NCBI GenBank assembly: GCA_033002965.1
Contig: JAURVB010012311.1
Coordinates: 27,178-91,177, forward strand
Direction of reading: 5' to 3'
DNA from: Piper betle
Lineage: Eukaryota; Streptophyta; Magnoliopsida; Piperales; Piperaceae
DNA: 64,000 bases
Every line of letters starts with the position of its first letter. Within the stretch, counting starts at the first letter, position 1. A program made the position numbers and the translations under genes. A model generated the notes under the pieces. It worked only from the letters and a program-made list of their open reading frames with translations, had not been told where the DNA came from and made no database searches. Below are positions 48,314-59,096 of the stretch, one piece after another.

Positions 48314-49642
48314 CCTTCGAGATGTGTATATGTTTCTGGCTGACCTGTTCCAAAAAAAAATACTGTCTTTTTGTAAATTCATTTGATAGTTATACGTGAC
48401 ACAATATTTATGGGCGAATTTTTAAATTTTTCATGGAAGGAGGATGGTTGGTACTAGAAAACCAAAGGGGCTAATTTGTAGATAGATTATGCGACTAAAT
48501 ATGTGAAAATTTGTGATCAAATAAAATGAAAAAAGAGATTATGAACATAAATAAATCCTACTAATAGAGGATACATATATAATTACAAATAGAAAAAAAT
48601 TTTAAGGGCTACATAATTTTCGTCCTTGAGCAAGGTTTGTGACTGATCATGTACTTGAAAATTATTATTTTAGAAAAAAATATAGATGATGATTTCTTGC
48701 GATATGGACAATAATAATTTTTTTTAAAAAATACAGATGAGGCTTCATATTCCAGTGGTAAGATTTCTCAACCGATTTGTGATTTATAAGTTCCACCAAA
48801 CAAAAAAATGTCCATAGTTTTTTTTCCGGACAAGTTTACGTAGCTCATTAATCTTGTTGTATTGTCCATCCTCTTAGTTATCGCACGTCGAATGAAGCTG
48901 CTTAATTGAAGAGCGACAAAAGTAGGGTACCCACAAAATCTATGAAAATTTTAAACCATCTATGAAACACAATTATAATGGTGTTAATTTTATCCTAATC
49001 AAAGCTTAAGGTAGATGTGGAATGATCTGATCTGCATTTGTTTTTACAAATGACAACTAATCATGTCCCAGGCTTTGGAGTTTAGTATATTGGCCGACCG
49101 TACCCCCTAATCCCAAATAATTTGGAAGATAAAACAACATGTTCCTCTCTTAGTCTGTTCGTAGGCCATACCAACACTCGCAAAAGAAAAAGCCAACTGT
49201 TTCATTAATGTGAACCAAAACATGTATGTGTAAGAAGAAATTGCAAGGAATCATTTTAACTATAGCCAACACAGTCCAGTCTGATCCCTTGGGGCTTAAA
49301 AATTGTTCTGAACCCTAATCATTTCAGAACTAGTAACTTCATTGATTACAGAATTTAGCCCAGTTCATCAAAACCTCATCCCACAAATAAAGAGCGTCCA
49401 AAGATAATCAATTTAGAAAATGGCCACCGTCCAGAATCGAATGAAGACTTTTATTCACACATCAGCCTTTACCCTTGTTCTTGCTGCAATTCATACAATT
49501 TATATACACAGGAAGCTTCTTTTCGAAAATAAAATGCTCTCGTCTACATGAGAATTTCAAACACCAATAATTCCATTGGTATGAAACATACATAAAAATA
49601 TTTCCAGTTGAACCTTAAATAATGAAACTGTTTCCATTGTTG
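48314..49642. other. Intergenic, including the 3' flank of the TIN1-like gene
   Basis: AT-rich; no gene. At 48725-48800 a phrase with a degenerate tRNA-like A box (CCAGTGGTAAG) could be SINE debris, too weak to call. Confidence 0.5.
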
Positions 49643-52600
49643 TCACCACTTCAAATCTAATGTTAGAGCCTCTGGAAAGACAAGAGCTGAGGGCAACTGT
49701 GTGTAGGAGATATTTGAAGTAAAAGTGCTCCATGCAACAGAATCCACTGCAACGAATGGTCTCAGCTTCTTCAACACTATAGGCTTCAGTACATCTGTTT
49801 CAACCCTAGCGACCACCTTGTACCAAACGCACTCGACCTTTGGCTTTGTTCTCCATTCAGCCAGTGACTTCAAATATGCATCATCATTGCTAAGGCTTCT
49901 TACAATTTCCAACTCAAACTGGACCATGTTCAGGGCGGTAACTTTAGCACTTGAAATTGATGGGACCTGATTATTGAAGGCTGCTACTCCAACAGAACTA
50001 CGTAAAAGCAACTCAACAAGTGCTATGCTTTTATCCAAAAATTTGATTGGAAGTTTTCGAGTGGTTGAGAAATGTTTATTGTATGACTTATCTTGATACA
50101 AATGGACTGTATCCTTTGACAGTACTATAGCTTTGACCTGGGATAAAGGATTGGATATCCTATAAGCAACTAAAGAAGGTGAGCCAGAAAATTTGACAGG
50201 AAACAAGCGCTCACAGGAATGAGACAAGAATGAAGTGGGAATATGTCTGGTCAGGGGATATAATGTAGACAAATCATTAAGAAAAATTTCCTTAGCACCC
50301 TGAACATTAACTGCAATGCCTTCAGATATAAGAATTCTTTTAATTCCTGTCACTGTAAAGTTCAGCTGGAGATAAAAAGCACACGGTTATGATCTAAACA
50401 CAAAAGCATGTCTGCACAAAATAAAGGGGCACTCTTTGATGACAAATCAAATGCAAATAAATAACTAGAATATAATAAGAAGCTACAAATTCATTTGTAT
50501 TCAAAGTTCAAAATTTATAAAAGCATGCATTTATGGGTGGAAAACCAGTGATAGCTTTAAGCCAATCAGTGTGGCTATGCAGCTATGCCCATGACTTAAA
50601 ATTGCATACGCTAAAATTCTGATAGCATAATGGGTGCGGTGCTAATAGTACTCTACAAACAATTATGATGAGAAAGTTTATAGAAGACAACCACTCTCAT
50701 CTAATAAACAAGTTTAATTCCAAGGTCATGGTGTTTGGTGCCTGGCAAGGAATGAGGCTTGCAAGAAGGAGGTTGAGTTTGACTGCACATCAGGGAAGTG
50801 AGGATTAGAGCTAGTTGAAGAAAATCAGTATTGACAAGATGGTTTCACTTCAAATCACTGGTTCAGGATTTTTGTCTGATCAGATTGGCACGTTATGGGT
50901 ACAGGCAAACTCGTTGACATATTAATACCCTGATATCCAATTAAACTTTATTAATGAACCCATCACTGATAACTCCATCTAACATCTCTAGCAGAATTCG
51001 CCATTAGTTGCCTAATTTAATTCCAATTTATGAAGCATAAGCACTTTCTCCTCCCACATTCTCGAAAATCACAGCTAATCACTTACTCTACTCACATTTC
51101 ACACAACTCAAAATTTCATTAACTATCTATCCCAAGTTTGTCTTGTATCTACTTATAACCATCCACCTTGATGCATATCATACTACCCCTGCTTCATCTA
51201 TGTATCATTCAAAATTCTTGCCACTTGCAAGTCTATAACTTAGAAGGAACTCCCTAAGGATACCCCTTGCCTATGTACTTCTTAGGCAATCTCTACTACA
51301 AAATACACGTGATATATGCCATACCTGTCACTTGCTACAATTCATGATGATCAGTTACCACTATAGAGGCGCACAAACAAGGAGCCCCCAGTTAAAATAG
51401 AAATAGGCATTCAGGTGTAGAAAACACCATGGTCAGACACCTTCTTTCTAATGTGAACCTTCTTCTTTTCCCTAGTAAAAGAGCAAACAGAAAAAATGGA
51501 TAGAGCATCTACGAACATGTAGTAGTAAACACCTTGATGACCGTGTTGTGCATCATATTCACAGATCTAACCTAACAACTAACATGTTGTTAGCTGTAAC
51601 TGGTATTTCTCTCTCCCATCAGTTTGAGTTTGTTATTGACTATTTTTATGGCATCTCTATGAACCTGAAACCCACCGAATGATTATTTAAAACTAGCTTG
51701 TAGTTGACTTCATGATAAGGAGCCGCTCTTCATACTCATCTATGCAACTATCTCACAACCCATCCAAAGGTGAACTCCCAAACATGAAAAGACTTCATCA
51801 AGGAAAGCCTTCATGTAGAACTGGAAAATTCTGTATAAAGAAATTCTAAAAAATCCTATTCATGCAAGGTGAAGACTCCTCCATAAACATCTTTGAAAGG
51901 TTTTTTTTCTCTAAGGGTGGCTACAAGGAACACTGACTCAACTTTGACACAGATAAATTGACTCAACATTCACTAGAAGCCTGTCAACCAAAAACTTCAG
52001 TACAGGTGATACATTCATTTCAGTAGGGAATAATTTCTCCGACAAAAATAACATTGCCTGTTGAGGAATGCATTAAATATTTTACCTAAGCCAACTCATT
52101 TCATTTTTATCGTGGCATCAGTGTTGAAACAACCACACCCAATTAGTTCAAACTGATCAGCCTAAGTCATCCTTCCAAAATTGTTCAACCAAGTAAAAGA
52201 TGTATAGGCACATCCCTGCTTATATATTAGATCTTGTTCCAGGATGTGTTGTATGTGGACTATTTTTTGGGGGTTATTACAAGTGCACCTCATTAACCTC
52301 ATCATTGCAGCCAAAATGAACTTCTACTACGCTTACAAACTATTCAAAACGTGGCCTCAAGAAACACTCGTTCAACTTCCACACGGGTGATACTACCATT
52401 TTCATAGAGAATAATTTCTCCTATAAAATAGAATACTCATGTTGAGAAAGTCATTATCTGACTACTACCTTCATCACTGCAGCGAAATGAACTTCTACTA
52501 CTATTAAATAAACCCGATGTCCATTAATATCTGCTTAATTTTAACAGGAACTCATCCTCTGATATACGACCATTAAAATTTTTCCCTTGAAAAGTAAAGG

Positions 52601-53118
52601 AAAAAGATAAACTAGATTGACGAAAACGAACCGGATAATGGAGAGAGAACTCCTCCTCATCGTTCCGAACCCCAATCTCCGCCGGCCCAACCACCGTAAA
52701 CTCATCCAGCACCACCCCAGACCCAGAGCCGGCGAGCCCTCCTTCTTCAACCGCCTCCACGGCGTCACCTCGTCCACGAACCTTACCGTCCAACCACCCT
52801 CCCCTGCTCGGATCCCGAACTCCAACCGCCGGTACCGCCTCCGCCTCGCATCCCGCACGCGCAGGTCCAGAGCCCGGACCTCGCCGGCGCCCCAATTCTG
52901 CCGGTCGGCCACCGCCCGTACCACATCCTGTACGCCTCCACAACCGATGAGCGAAAACGCCGAATTCGCGATAAAGGCGGGAACTTTGTCGAGAAACTCA
53001 CCTTGAGGAGATGGGAATCGGCGAGATTGGGGGAGCTTGGAGGCGGCGAAGGGGCTGCGCGGGCGAGGGAGAGGGCTTGTACGGAGAGGAGTAGAGATAG
53101 AAGCAGTGAGACGGCCAT
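49643..53118 (-). CDS. TIN1: TUNICAMYCIN INDUCED 1 (TIN1)-like secretory-pathway protein, one-base frame error in exon 2
   Basis: TIN1 (Arabidopsis At5g64510) is an ER-stress-induced, plant-specific protein linked to the unfolded protein response and pollen surface. Exons: 53118-53002 (MAVSLLLSLLLSVQALSLAR, a signal peptide, ending LLK), 52927-52632 and 50365-49643. Exon 2 starts DVVRAVADRQNWGAGEVRAL and has WTVRFVDEVTPWRRLKK, then must shift frame before VVLDEFTVVGPAEIGV and EFSLHYP. Its 296 bp is one short of keeping phase. Exon 3 runs LNFTVTGIKRILISEGIAV to VDSVAWSTFTSNISYTQLPS and the family C-terminus PEALTLDLKW. The product would be 378 residues if the base is restored. Intron 2 is 2.3 kb and contains a local repeat. 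The single missing base may be an assembly error or a recent null. Confidence 0.88.
51900..52510. repeat. Imperfect ~170 bp direct repeats in TIN1-like intron 2
   Basis: AAATGAACTTCTACTAC preceded by CATCA(T/C)TGCAGC occurs near 52300-52332 and again near 52470-52504. GTGATAC...GAATAATTTCTCC occurs near 52010-52040 and 52385-52420. Confidence 0.6.
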
Positions 53119-55149
53119 CGTGGCGGCAGCGACGGCGGCCGGCGCGGAGACGACGGCCGTGGCCGGTGAGGGGGAGGAGTTTGTTTTGATGGGTCGTGAA
53201 CGGATTCGGGTAGGATAAACTGCTTCGACGGGATATTGTCCGAGTCCAATTCCGCTGAGATCTAACATTTACTGTTAATTTTTAAATTAATATTTAGTTA
53301 TAATTTAAAATATATACAAATGCCAAAATCGAGAGTAATGTATAACATTATTTGAATTTTTATATTCAAATATATTTAAAAAAATAATTTCTATTTTTTT
53401 ATAAGACCTATCTCGAGCCCAAACAGCCCATGCACCCTATACATTCTTCTATCTACAAACTCACACAAACACCTAAACTATAACCTCCTATATATTAGAT
53501 ATTTCATTATGCTCACCCTATATTTCATATATTTTTAAAATATTTTTTAAAGATTGTGAGCCCAATCAATTGTAAACAAATTAACACTTATTAAATACTT
53601 TTTAATAGCTGTTTTCAAATTTAAGAAATTAGTCCATACAATTTTACTTCTTTGTTGGGTATATTTTATATTTGTTGTAAGGCCTTGTAACTTATTATTT
53701 TTTATCAGTAAAAATATCACACATATTCAAATGCACACGCAACAAGCTCTCTATTGTATACCCTAAAAATAGCTAATTTTTATTCTTAACAATTGATTAA
53801 AAAAATATATTTTTGTCTTAATTATATTTGCTTTCAATTACTAAATTGATATATTTTAAATAAACAAAAAATTTATAGGCCCATTGGCAAGTTATACTCT
53901 TTTATATATTTTCACGTTTACTTTTGGCTCTACAAGGTTAATGGTTTTATTACTTTATAGAAAAGCAAGAAAAAAGACGAAAAAAATCCAGGTCAAAGAT
54001 TACCATGGATCCTTATAAAAATGTGTATGTTAATTAAGCTCCTAGATAATTAATGAAGTCTTTTTTCAAAGCTAATTATTGATGGTCTTTTTCATTAAAT
54101 ATCCTGATAAAAAATTCTAGATAATTAATGAGGTGATTTTGACAAAGCTAACTACTAATTAACTCATAATGATTTTTATGAAAGATCATGATCAAGTAGA
54201 AACAGGTGGGAATCATTTTCTCCAAAAATTCAGAAATGCAAGAATAAAATAATAATGTGCCATGTTAGTAAAAAAATTCACAATATTATATATATTTGTC
54301 TTGAGAAAGCATGACGCCGTAGAAGAAAAACAATCAAAACTAAAAGAATAATGAGTCCTAAATTATGTTCATAATTATAGGTCACAAATTTGTGTCAATT
54401 AGATATTCTCCTACAATATTATTAGTAGGTAGACGTTATATCGATAGATGAGTGGCAAATAAAAAATGAAAAAGATACCAAAAATAATTTTATATCTAAA
54501 AAGTCTACAGAGAAAAACTGACGACTACATAAATTTTTGACAATTTGCGCCTCGTTTTATTACAATTTATTTGTCGATTTGTATATCGATGTACGCAGCT
54601 TAATTATTTGTTGGTACAAAAATGCTTGCCTACTAATAATATATTTGCATGTGTACTGCCACAACAACAACGTATAAACGAAGCCAAAGACGACGTCGGC
54701 GGTATCAGAGGGAGTGAATCCTGGGTCGAGTCTCTTTGATCAACTGCACGCATCTCCGTGTAAGTTTGAGTGTAACAGCATCCACTCCAGATCACTTCTT
54801 CCCTTTCATTCATTCGCAAGCCCAACGAAGCCCTTTTCTTTTAATACTTTAGCTTTTCTCTCCTCCCACTTTTCATATATACAAGTATATGTATGTGGAG
54901 GCTCCAGCGGCAATACTTGTAGTGTATATATCTGATTCTGAATATTGGGTTTTCATGCTTGAGAGGTCAGTTCTAAATATTTGTATGTTCGTCATCATGC
55001 ATGGGACTTTTGGTTGACATCATGCGTGGTGCATATCTAGTTGGCTGGTCGGAGTGATAATGGGTTCTTTTTTGGTTTTTTAATGTTGTTGTTGTCTTTG
55101 ACGAAAATATTGTTCGGGATTGATCAGTTGAACGAGACAGGTGAAAAAA
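53119..55149. other. Region between the divergent TIN1-like gene and PILS remnant
   Basis: The first 150 bp are GC-rich and probably hold the TIN1-like promoter and 5' UTR. The rest is AT-rich with no gene. A TATA-like TTCATATATACAAG near 54868 lies about 280 bp before the PILS start codon. Confidence 0.4.
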
Positions 55150-57051
55150 ATGGCGATTTTGGATCTCTTCATTGCGGCGACAATGCCGGTGCTCAAAGTG
55201 TTGCTTGTCGCAGGCGTTGGTTCTCTCCTAGCTGCTTGCCCTTTGAATATTCTAAACGACGAGGTCAGAAAACATTTAAACAACGTTGGTTATACATCTT
55301 TTTATCTTTGTCGATTCTTTGTTTTCATGTTTCTTTTTATGGTCGATGGGAGCAGTATGTTGGCTATTAATTTCTAAAATGATTGATGCGTTTCCTGTTT
55401 TTAGAATTCGAATTAGTTGATATGAGTTAATGCGTTAGTTTATTTATTTGTTTAACAGATTGTGGTTTATGTGTTCAATCCGGCCCTTGTGTTGGCGAAT
55501 TTGGCACAAACCATTACATTTAAGAGCATGATTTTGCTGTGAGTTAATTAAATACCTATTTGTCAATGGACTTCTTCAGTTGATTTTTTAAAAAAATCAA
55601 AACTTGTATGGTTTCAGAGGTAATTGTTGAGTATATACCTCAATTTTTACAGATGGTTTATTCCATTGAACATTCTTTTCACTGTCGTTATCGGCGGCTT
55701 TTGGGTGGATTGTCACCAAAATAACGAAACCTTCTTCACATTTGAAAGGCCTCATTATTGGTTGCTGTGCCGGAGGTAATTTCTATGGAATGATTGATGC
55801 CATTCATTGTTGTTCAATTACATAGTCTATTGTTCAATTGGATATTTTCCTTTTTTTCCTTAAAAAGGCAATTTGGGAACGATGCCACTCATTATAGTTC
55901 CAGCAATATGTAAGGAGAAGGGCAGTCCATTTGGAGCCTCAGACCTGTGCAGCACCTATGGCTTGGCTTATTTTCTCTTTCCATGGCCGTATCTCCCCTT
56001 CTTGCATGATTTTTAGATTTTTTTCTTTTAAAGGTAGTTGTTTGTAGTGAGAAAAAGCACAATGTATGGTAAATCGTCGGGCTAAAAGATGACTCTCGTG
56101 TGCTTCTTGTTGAGAACAGAACAAATTGTTAGTTTATTTTCCCAGGAACAGTGAATAAAAAGGCAAATAATCTACTTCATCGATATTGATTTTGGTGTTG
56201 ATGTTCGGAATTAGAGCACTTCTGTTTGCTAAGGAAATTGATCTATCCTAGGGCACCTTTGTTTGCGAAGCGACTTGATCTATCCAGTTTGCATATGAAT
56301 GATTTTTTTCCCCATCTTTATGGAAGTTAAAATTATGTTCACTGTACATATTGGCTCTATTTTCTTGTGGTCTTACATTTTCAACATTGTCAGGGTGTCA
56401 TCAGAACAAAGGACTGAGATCAAGAATAGCACGCACGGAGAAGAGTTCGGTGTAGAAACATCAAAAATACTAATAAGTGCCACAGATGCTCAAAATTCCA
56501 CTATTGAATGCTATGTTCCTAGCAGTAGTTCTGCAGAAATATAGATAAACTGAAGGTCACCATCTAATTCTTGTGTTTGAGAATGTTAGATAACCTTTTG
56601 TTTGTTTGTTCTTATAATAGATGATAACTTTATTTCCATGTCAGTTGTCTGCTTTGGAGAAATTCAGACGAATAGTGGAAATGTTCTCTGGTAAAATTCA
56701 CTGGAAGAAGTTACTTGCTCCTTCAACTATTTCAGCGGTATGTATACCCTTCTTGCTATATCTTTTTATTTCCTCTTTCTAAATTTTAGTTTCTAATTGC
56801 AATTATACGAAAAAATGTGGTTATGGAGAATCTGAAATCAGCTCATTTAATTACAGTATGGAGATCAATTCAGAGGGAACGATCTATTATATATGCTGTA
56901 GTGCTTCGCTGCTGTTACTCTTTCATCAAACTGTTACTTGTGATTTGCAGATTATTGGGTTCATAGCCGGAGTGATTTCTCTGATTCGAAAATCACTTAT
57001 CGGTGGAGATGCTCCTCTGCGTGTAATCCAGAACTCTATCGCTTTGTTAGG
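55150..57051 (+). pseudogene. PIN-LIKES (PILS) auxin carrier, 3'-truncated
   Basis: PILS proteins are ER-membrane auxin transport facilitators of about 400 residues with 10 predicted helices. Exon blocks: 55150-55284 (MAILDLFIAATMPVLKVLLV to RKHLNN), 55459-55538 (IVVYVFNPALVLANLAQTI), 55653-55775 (WFIPLNILF to GCCAG), 55868-55988 (GNLGTMPLIIVPAICKEKGS), 56350 to about 56543 (IGSIFLWSYIFNIVRVSSEQ), 56645-56737 (LEKFRRIVEM to LAPSTIS) and 56951-57051 (IIGFIAGVISLIRKSL to ALLG). Exon 3 has one base too many and exon 4 one too few (TTTT before CTC). The exon 5 acceptor reads AT, not AG, and its end has a TAG. The exons for the C-terminal helix bundle are absent; AT-rich DNA and a transposon follow. 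Not functional. Confidence 0.9.
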
Positions 57052-57708
57052 GTAATATGAGAGCATCGTGACATATACCATTTGCTTTATAGGAAGGAAA
57101 GAAATTTACACCAATTTGTGATAATATTATTAAGATCAACTCAAAAATTTTAGATTAATTTACATGAGTGGCTTGTTTTATGCGGAACTACTTCAAACTT
57201 TAAAGTTCAATCTCGTAAGAGTGAATTATTATTACATTTTGTTTGTTATTTTTTCAAATAATTAATTAATTTTATAATTAAGAGAATCAATTATTTATGA
57301 GCATATCAAAGGTTGGATACACAAGTGTTTTGACCAAAGGAAAATTTTATATTAGTTACACCTCATATACCTTATATAAATTACACATTTAATTTAAAAT
57401 TTTTTTCAATGAGTGTCAGAGAATAATATTTATATATGTTAAAAGTATGGTGTATAAATAGAATGTTGATAAAATTTTATCCTTTTTAAAGTCATTGTTA
57501 TCTACTTTTAAATTTTGAAAAAGATCCACAAGTTAATAGATATTTTGAAATTGTTTTTATTATAATTACTTGAATAATTAAGATAAAATTGTTAAAAATA
57601 TTAGATTGTATAGAAATTTTATAATGTCCTTTATTACTTATTTTTTATTTTTCTATATAATTTTTGAACGGTAAAACCTACTAAATTAGTCAAAATAAAA
57701 GAAATAGC

Positions 57709-57713
<5 letters not shown>
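57052..57713. other. AT-rich DNA where the missing PILS exons should lie
   Basis: No coding signal, no match to the C-terminal PILS motifs. Confidence 0.6.

Positions 57714-57739
<26 letters not shown>
57714..57739. repeat. (TA)n microsatellite, left flank of the hairpin element
   Basis: A 26 bp AT dinucleotide run abutting the element. Confidence 0.95.
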
Positions 57740-58611
57740 CATGAGAGCCAACTTCCTGCGCCAGAGGCAGGAAATCGGCTCTCTGTGCCACAATGATCTG
57801 GGCCGTCCGATTACAAGGACGGCCCAGATTTATTAGTTTTTTTTTAAAAAAATTTAATTTGATCTGGACCGTCCGATTAGAAGGACGGTCCAGATCATAT
57901 GGAGGGGCGGAGGCGGAGCGCCGCCGCCGTAGCGGGGAGGGTGGCCGACCCTTTGCCCCGGCGCCCGCCACGGCCCGCCCGGCCCCGCCCCGGCGCCCGC
58001 CACGGCCAGATCTGGCCGCTGCCAGATGCGGGCGGGCAGCCGGCCGATCCGGCCGCGACAGGCCGGACATGGCCGCCTAGCCCCTCTGCCCCGCCTCCTC
58101 CCGCCCCACCCCGTTTCGCCGCCACGGCCGCCCGCCCAGCCCCTCCGCCCCGCCTCGCCGCGGCGCCCCCCTCCTCCTCTGCCCTTGCCCACCCCTGCCG
58201 CGACAGCCGTCCCGCCCGCCCCCTCCTCCTCTGCCCTTGCCCGCCCCCGCCGCGACAGCCGTCCCGCCCCGCCCCCGCCTCCTCTGCCCTTGCCCTGCCC
58301 CTGCCGTGACGGCCGCCACGCCCCACCCCCTCCTCTCGCCCTGCCCCGCCCCCGCCGCCGCCCTCCTAGCCCCTCGGCCCGCCCCTCTCCGACGCCGCCT
58401 CCCTCCGCCCCCCTCTCCAACGCCGCCCCCTCCTCCGCCCACCCCGGCCCGGCCCCCGGCCCCCGCCCCCACCCGGCCGGCCGGCCCGGCCGCCGGCGGC
58501 GAAGTGGGTGGGTTTGTTTTTAATCAAATCTGGGCCGTCCAATCAACATGGATGGCCCAGATTGAAATGTGAGGCAAGAAAGTTTTCCTGCCCTTTGTGC
58601 AGGAAAACTTT

Positions 58612-58613
<2 letters not shown>
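57740..58613. mobile_element. Hairpin-modular element between TA microsatellites
   Basis: There are five hairpins. H1 (57743-57783): outer arms GAGAGCC/GGCTCTC, inner arms TTCCTGC/GCAGGAA. H2 (57796-57829): ATCTGGGCCGTCC/GGACGGCCCAGAT. H3 (57861-57896): GATCTGGACCGTCC/GGACGGTCCAGATC. H4 (58528-58562): like H2 with one mispair. H5 (58578-58612): GAAAGTTTTCCTGC/GCAGGAAAACTTTC. H1-H2 mirror H5-H4, so the element is symmetric. The centre (about 57900-58500) is C-rich with a tandem ~50 bp repeat; open frames there are compositional. No transposase. (TA)n tracts at both borders suggest insertion into a TA repeat. The class is uncertain; Micron-type MITEs are one precedent for TA-repeat flanks. Confidence 0.7.
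58150..58310. repeat. Imperfect tandem repeat in the element core
   Basis: The phrase CTCCTCTGCCCTTGCCC with a following CGCGACAGCCGTCCCGCC recurs three times at about 50-60 bp spacing. Confidence 0.6.

Positions 58614-58645
<32 letters not shown>
58614..58645. repeat. (TA)n microsatellite, right flank of the hairpin element
   Basis: A 32 bp TA dinucleotide run abutting H5. Confidence 0.95.
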
Positions 58646-58648
<3 letters not shown>

Positions 58649-59096
58649 CTGGACCAAATACAATGTTTTTATTTCCTCAAAGCAAATACAATACATTGAC
58701 CTCAATTCTTTTGGATTAATGAGAAAGAGGAGAAATATACCTCTCCGCTATTATCTTTAAATCCAGGTGCATTTTATGCTTTTGTATTAATTTAATTTGT
58801 ATCCGAATTTTTAATATGAAATTTTTACAAATCCTTTTTAAAAAATCATGGTATTTACATCGGTATTTAATTAATTAGTAATGATAAAATATATTTTTAA
58901 TATCTAATAAAATAGTTTTAAAAATTGGCTATACGTCTAGTAACCAACAGGTATAATATTTAAAGTTATGATGTTTATAAGTCCTATTGTCCGCGTCCAT
59001 CATTTTTCGGGGTCGGGTCGGGTCCGCATATGCCCATAAACCATCCAAACCACACCGTTATCTTCTTCTCCTCCCCCTTCTTTGGTCTGGGTGGCC
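58646..59096. other. Promoter side of the EMB1273-like gene
   Basis: AT-rich to about 58985, then GC-richer leader. An out-of-frame ATG at 59030 overlaps the main start; if it lies within the transcript it is an upstream open reading frame. Confidence 0.4.

Noticed and set aside
48725..48800. SINE-like tRNA-derived sequence
   Set aside because: Only a weak A-box-like word; B box and 3' tail not convincing.
57854..58523. Long Gly/Arg- or Pro/Ala-rich open frames on both strands
   Set aside because: All six frames are open because the DNA is nearly pure G and C; it is the core of a mobile element.
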